Below the pieces are notes generated by a model. It was given only the letters and a program-made list of their open reading frames with translations, was not told the origin of the DNA and searched no databases. Source: Pseudoselenomonas ruminantium (lineage in GTDB: Bacteria; Bacillota; Negativicutes; Selenomonadales; Selenomonadaceae). From it: DNA of 64,000 bases. Positions 60,835 through 64,000 of this stretch are shown piece by piece; the stretch's first letter is position 1; each line of letters starts with the position of its first letter. Made by a program: the position numbers and the translations under genes. Location of the stretch: NCBI GenBank assembly GCA_015058625.1, contig SVCA01000002.1, positions 186,001 to 250,000 on the forward strand. Direction: 5' to 3'.

Positions 60835-62490
60835 CTATGTTATACTAAGTAGGCGGTAGTGGGCCATTTTCCCTTTCCCTTCCAAAATAAGCAAGCCATT
60901 TTCCTTCAACCGATTCAACAGCCGATAGGCCTGTGCTGGGGAAACGTGTAAAAGGGCGGTGACATCTGCCCGGGTCACGTTTCCTTTTTTATTGGCTAGT
61001 TTCATAATTTGCTGGTTGTAGTCGGCGTAGTCTGTGATGGGTTCTTTGACTAAGTGGTTTTCGCAGGTGGGCACTTTATAGGACTGACCGCTGAAGGTAT
61101 AATAGATAACTTTCCTCTGTTTGCTGGTTTTTATCATTTTTTCTGCAGTCAGGGTTTCCAAGGTGCTTTCTAATTTGTAAGCGGGGATGCCTGTGTGAGC
61201 AGAGAGTTCCTGACATGTCAGAAGTTGATTTCCTTTTAGCTGGCTGAGCACCATCAATTCATAAATGGTGAAGTCACGGTGGAGTTGTTCCTGTTTCTTA
61301 GTCAGCAAGCGGATAAAATTCTTATCCGGGCGGCTGGCCGGAATGTAGAGGCGTACATTATCCGTGGTGGAATTGCTGTAATCCGGAAGCATTTTTCCGT
61401 AGCGCAGGCTGCCGGCATAGATGCGGTCAATGCCACGGCCGGAACGCTCAGCAAGACCGATGCGTTTCAGACAGTCAGCCAGCACAGGATTGCATCCGTG
61501 CGGTTCGGCGTCAAGGAGTTTGTCGTAGGAAACACCCTGAATAAAGCCGCCTGGGTTGCTGATGGTGATGCCCTCCCGTTCAATGAGGACACGAACCCGG
61601 CCAAGTAAGGAATAATCTCGGTGGCTGTAGGCGTTAATCAATGCTTCGCGAAAAGCTTGGGGAGCATAATGGGGAATGGGCACGCGGAACATGCCTACGT
61701 CCATTTCATCTTCCTGATTGATGGTGGTAAAGTAATTGTTGATTTTTTCAATGCTGGCCAGCAAGGGCAGTGTGTAGGTTTCGTTGATGCGGAGCTGGCC
61801 GTTATCCATAATTTGTAGGGAAGATTCAGCGGTGGGGATAAGTTCCTGCAAGCGTTCCTGACGGCCGATAAGGAGCATACCGGTAACGGTGGGCACGTAA
61901 TCTTCGCCGACTTTGGCGACAAGCCGCAGGGCTTTGTCCAGTTCTAAATCATCCAGTTCCAGTAGTGTCGGCTCACCATGATAGGTGCGGATGATATTGC
62001 GCAGACGTTCCCGTTCCGTAGCATCAAGGTCATGGCGTGTAGTGTCAGGCAAAGGCTGGGCAGAAAAATCCAGTAGGGAAAGGCTGGACAGGCGGTGGGG
62101 GATTTCATAAGGATAGAGAGGCACATTTTCCGGCGTGTGGTCAGCCTTCAGCCTGCGGCGCTGAATTTTTCCTGTAGAGCTGGCAACGATGTATGTATAT
62201 TTCGGTACGCTGATTTTCAGCACTTGCAGGTTCTTGTTGGTGAGAATGGTTGCCCGCGTGCTGACCGGGGGGACGGTTTTGTTAGCAATAAAAGCGGTCA
62301 GACGTGTGATATCCTGATGGCTGGGATGCAGGCCGGTTACGGTACCGTCATCTTCTATGCCTAAGTATAAATCGCCGCCTTCGGTGTTGGCAAAAGCAAC
62401 CACTGCATCAATGATGTCATTGTCCGGCAGGGGCTTTTTATCACTCTTAAATTCAATGGTCAAAGTTTCTGTGTTGGGGAAAGTACACAT
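60835..62490 (-). CDS. AlbA_2/Schlafen-type HATPase_c_4 regulator, full length
   Basis: The 551-residue protein has an N-terminal AlbA_2 (Schlafen-like) domain (TLTIEFKSDKKPLPDNDIIDAVVAFANTEGGDLYLGIEDDG), a central HATPase_c_4 region (FREALINAYSHRDYSLLG, ITISNPGGFIQG, ERSGRGIDRIY) and C-terminal winged helices (LLTCQELSAHTGIPAYKLESTL; VTRADVTALLHVSPAQAYRLLNRL). Such proteins are nucleic-acid-linked regulators, often near mobile or defence genes. ATG 62490 is chosen behind AGGAGG; the upstream open frame runs through the operator. A TGACATGTCA palindrome lies at 61211-61220. Confidence 0.85.
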   Translation of the reverse strand: MCTFPNTETLTIEFKSDKKPLPDNDIIDAVVAFANTEGGDLYLGIEDDGTVTGLHPSHQDITRLTAFIANKTVPPVSTRATILTNKNLQVLKISVPKYTYIVASSTGKIQRRRLKADHTPENVPLYPYEIPHRLSSLSLLDFSAQPLPDTTRHDLDATERERLRNIIRTYHGEPTLLELDDLELDKALRLVAKVGEDYVPTVTGMLLIGRQERLQELIPTAESSLQIMDNGQLRINETYTLPLLASIEKINNYFTTINQEDEMDVGMFRVPIPHYAPQAFREALINAYSHRDYSLLGRVRVLIEREGITISNPGGFIQGVSYDKLLDAEPHGCNPVLADCLKRIGLAERSGRGIDRIYAGSLRYGKMLPDYSNSTTDNVRLYIPASRPDKNFIRLLTKKQEQLHRDFTIYELMVLSQLKGNQLLTCQELSAHTGIPAYKLESTLETLTAEKMIKTSKQRKVIYYTFSGQSYKVPTCENHLVKEPITDYADYNQQIMKLANKKGNVTRADVTALLHVSPAQAYRLLNRLKENGLLILEGKGKMAHYRLLSIT

Positions 62491-62512
62491 GCCTATCGCC
62501 TCCTTTACGCAT

Positions 62513-62564
62513 ATTTTAACACACGCGTGCGTTAAAATCAATTTAATAAACGCACGCGTGTGTT
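62513..62564 (-). promoter_or_regulatory. Promoter and double palindromic operator of the AlbA-type gene
   Basis: On the minus strand, -35 TTGATT (62536-62541), a 17-bp spacer and -10 TAAAAT (62513-62518) are visible. The spacer is filled by the near-palindrome AACGCACGCGTGTGTT (read at 62518-62533 in reverse). A second copy in opposite orientation lies just upstream at 62549-62564. A protein bound there would cover the promoter, so autoregulation by the adjacent winged-helix protein is a natural hypothesis. Confidence 0.65.
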
Positions 62565-62578
62565 GAGCGTGTAAAAAA

Positions 62579-62618
62579 ACGGGGATATGACCATGAGCGT
62601 TCATCGTCATATCCCCGT
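62579..62618. terminator. Bidirectional terminator
   Basis: A 13-bp perfect stem ACGGGGATATGAC / GTCATATCCCCGT has a 14-nt loop, with T-runs on both strands (AAAAAAAC on the left, AGTTTTTAG on the right). It mainly ends the minus-strand small secreted protein gene. Confidence 0.88.
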
Positions 62619-62623
62619 AGTTT

Positions 62624-62887
62624 TTAGCGAGTCTGCGGTGGCAGCTGTTTTTTATCTTGCTGCGGTTTTACCGGCTTTTCGTTAGCCATTTTCTTATCCT
62701 GTTTTTTGACGTCCTTTTTCTGGGGTTCAGCTTTGTGGGGCTTCACATCTTTTTTGCTATGCTGCTGTTCTGCGGCAATGGGAGCCTTGGGAGCTGGTGC
62801 CTGGCTGGCGTTGGCAACATTGCCTGCGAGGCCGGCGGAGAAAGTCGTTACGGCTAAAGCGGCGGCTAACATAAATTTCTTATTCAT
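62624..62887 (-). CDS. Small secreted Lys/Gln/Pro-rich protein
   Basis: The 87-residue protein has a signal peptide (FMLAAALAVTTFSAGLAGNVANA) followed by a ~60-residue highly basic, low-complexity mature part (HSKKDVKPHKAEPQKKDVKK; PVKPQQDKKQLPPQ) with no Cys. It is likely periplasmic or surface-bound and unstructured, perhaps binding anionic polymers. GGAGAT is upstream of ATG on the minus strand. No family recognised. Confidence 0.75.
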   Translation of the reverse strand: MNKKFMLAAALAVTTFSAGLAGNVANASQAPAPKAPIAAEQQHSKKDVKPHKAEPQKKDVKKQDKKMANEKPVKPQQDKKQLPPQTR

Positions 62888-63014
62888 AGAGGGAATCTCC
62901 TTTCAAGATAGATACGGTCATCCATGTCTTTCTGTTCCATGGCTACTATCTTACAGGCGGATTCTTGGAATTGCGTAAGATTTTGATTATATTTTGGTTA
63001 AAAATGCAAATCAA

Positions 63015-63051
63015 AAAGGCACTGACTTGTCAATTTGACATGTCAGCGCCT
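63015..63051 (-). terminator. Terminator of tmRNA with TTGACATGTCAG palindromes
   Basis: On the minus strand, AGGCGCTGACATGTCAA pairs with TTGACAAGTCAGTGCCT with two mismatches, followed by TTTTTGATT. The two halves are CTGACTTGTCAA (63022-63033) and TTGACATGTCAG (63035-63046), members of the dispersed palindrome family. Confidence 0.85.
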
Positions 63052-63063
63052 GTATCTCCATCT

Positions 63064-63403
63064 TGGTGGAGGTGAGGAGAATCGAACTCCTGTCCGAAAT
63101 ACATCCACATCACAAGGCATTATCGCAATAGCTGGAGGATGCCAGCATCATAGGCGCGTTACTCTGGGAATCAGAGTTCTCCACCACCGTGTTTTGCGAA
63201 AACAAGGAAAACTGCTGCGCTTATTTGAAACCCTCAGCCCTGCCCGCAGCTAGTGATACCGAGGGGGCTGCTAAGCGCAAGGCTTAGGCAGCGTATGCGT
63301 AATCGAATTCGTCAATTACATTTAGCGGTTAAGAGTTAGGCTTCATAACCATTGGCCTGCGAACCTCGTGGCTTCAATACCCCGTCGAGACCATTACACC
63401 CCC
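63064..63403 (-). ncRNA. ssrA: tmRNA (transfer-messenger RNA)
   Basis: The 340-nt gene is read on the minus strand. The 5' end GGGGGTGTAATGGTCTCGAC pairs with the 3' end CACCTCC-A-CCA to give a 7-bp acceptor stem with one G-U pair. The 3' T-arm is GGACAGGAGTTCGATTCTCC, and CCA is encoded. The reading frame in the middle ends GAC GAA TTC GAT TAC GCA TAC GCT GCC TAA, giving a tag ending DEFDYAYAA; the resume codon is uncertain. It rescues stalled ribosomes and tags proteins for proteolysis. Confidence 0.97.
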
Positions 63404-63425
63404 GAATGAGGTTTCATGTTTTATA

Positions 63426-63454
63426 AGTATATCATTTTTAATGTAAGAAGACAA
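63426..63454 (-). promoter_or_regulatory. Promoter of ssrA
   Basis: On the minus strand, -35 TTGTCT (63449-63454), a 17-bp spacer and -10 TATACT (63426-63431) lie 22 bases before the mature tmRNA 5' end, leaving a short 5' leader for RNase P processing. Confidence 0.75.
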
Positions 63455-63576
63455 GAAAAATATATTTTTGACACGATAAAATTTAGCAGGAGATTTTTGG
63501 CCGTGTGTAGAAATAATTGACTCAAATGGTTATTCTATCAGGGCAGATGTGCGGAAATTTTTAAGGGAGTGAAAAC

Positions 63577-64000
63577 ATGGGAATTAAGCAGAAGTTCATT
63601 ATGCTGGCAGGTATTGTAGGCGTAATCCTGATTGTGGTTTCGGCTACGGGTTACTTTACCGCTTATGACAACCTGTCGGATGCGGTGAACGGAGAGATTA
63701 CGGCTAACGTCAGTACCGAGCGGGAAAGTGTGGATGGCTGGCTAAAGGACAAGGCCCGGTCCGTTACCGCGCAGGCGGATTTGATGACGGATATGGAAAA
63801 GAGCGGGCTCGAATTTGACAACGAGGACATGCGTTACTTTTTGAGTGTGGCGTCTTCGGATAAGGACATTCAGGAAATGACCCGCGGTGACGAAAATGGG
63901 ATGTTCCTGCCTTATTACAGCCCGGATGAAACGGGCAAGACCGACCCGCGCAAGCGCCCTTGGTATTCGCAGGCACGGGATGCCGGCAAGACAGTCTACA
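63577..64000 (+). CDS. Methyl-accepting chemotaxis protein, N-terminal part (runs off the window)
   Basis: ATG 63577 follows AAGGGAGTG. The visible 141 residues contain a membrane helix (FIMLAGIVGVILIVVSATGYF) and the first part of a periplasmic dCache sensor domain (SVDGWLKDKARSVTAQADLM ... DPRKRPWYSQARDAGKTVY). The KRPWY segment is typical of Cache receptors binding amino acids and other small molecules. The second helix, HAMP and signalling domains lie beyond the window. CheR (47674) could modify it. Confidence 0.88.
   Translation, partial: MGIKQKFIMLAGIVGVILIVVSATGYFTAYDNLSDAVNGEITANVSTERESVDGWLKDKARSVTAQADLMTDMEKSGLEFDNEDMRYFLSVASSDKDIQEMTRGDENGMFLPYYSPDETGKTDPRKRPWYSQARDAGKTVY

Noticed and set aside
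58963..62490. Integrated prophage or genomic island inserted at ssrA
   Set aside because: No integrase, no duplicated tmRNA 3' end and no phage structural gene are visible in the window.
63064..63403. A tRNA gene suggested by the T-arm and CCA end
   Set aside because: The 5' and 3' acceptor halves are 340 nt apart with a tag frame between them, so it is tmRNA.

Overview
The window is a piece of a diderm Firmicute chromosome, most likely a Selenomonas-like member of the Negativicutes. The basis is Firmicute gene content and regulation (glyQS under a T-box, addAB, strong AGGAGG ribosome binding sites, ANTAR and MtlR regulators) together with an outer-membrane secretin. The species is an inference from gene content. 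Most genes look near 50% G+C by eye; a few (the helicase at 12968, the DpnI-like gene at 58963, the PBECR4/AlbA pocket at 32.4-34.1 kb) are visibly more AT-rich.

Layout. 0-6.5 kb: tail of a hybrid histidine kinase, reverse rubrerythrin on the minus strand, the t6A operon tsaE-tsaB-rimI-tsaD, then a histidine kinase / ANTAR regulator pair. 6.6-7.4 kb: a large hairpin and a 602-bp non-coding repeat (copy A). 7.4-12.8 kb: mannitol operon mtlR-mtlA-mtlD. 13-17.8 kb: an AT-rich SF1 helicase and an unusual cyclic-nucleotide-binding-like protein. 17.9-21.2 kb: T-box controlled glyQ-glyS. 21.3-25.4 kb: sstT, a PilP-like/secretin pair and an orphan NarL-type regulator. 25.5-32.2 kb: tetrapyrrole operon (precorrin-2 dehydrogenase, hemA, hemC, cobA-hemD, hemB, hemL), which supplies uroporphyrinogen III and precorrin-2 for siroheme or corrinoids. 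32.2-34.1 kb: structured leader, a PBECR4-like protein and a 5'-truncated AlbA/HATPase gene. 34.3-40.8 kb: secreted proteins, dtd, an M29 aminopeptidase, YitT, a cyclophilin lipoprotein, a GIY-YIG protein and uppP. 40.8-41.4 kb: copy B of the 602-bp repeat, inverted relative to A. 41.5-49.5 kb: pth, a radical SAM enzyme, nagA, fic, a DUF438 protein, hsp20, cheR and a PaaK-like protein. 49.5-57.8 kb: addB-addA and a ZIP transporter. 58-62.5 kb: a restriction/defence-like island holding a Dam methylase that lost its C terminus, a full-length DpnI homologue, a second DNA methyltransferase and a complete AlbA/HATPase regulator. 62.6-64 kb: a small secreted protein, tmRNA, and the start of a chemotaxis receptor.

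Three signals stand out. (1) A truncated Dam gene is joined directly to a DpnI homologue that should cut Dam-methylated GATC, which resembles the pneumococcal DpnI/DpnII cassette exchange. (2) A short palindrome family, TTGACNNGTCAA, recurs both as tandem copies forming transcription terminators and inside genes, including four codon-aligned 15-bp units in addA. (3) A pair of roughly 600-bp inverted non-coding repeats, each built from two hairpin units, together with shorter hairpin elements, two of which share a core motif with them.
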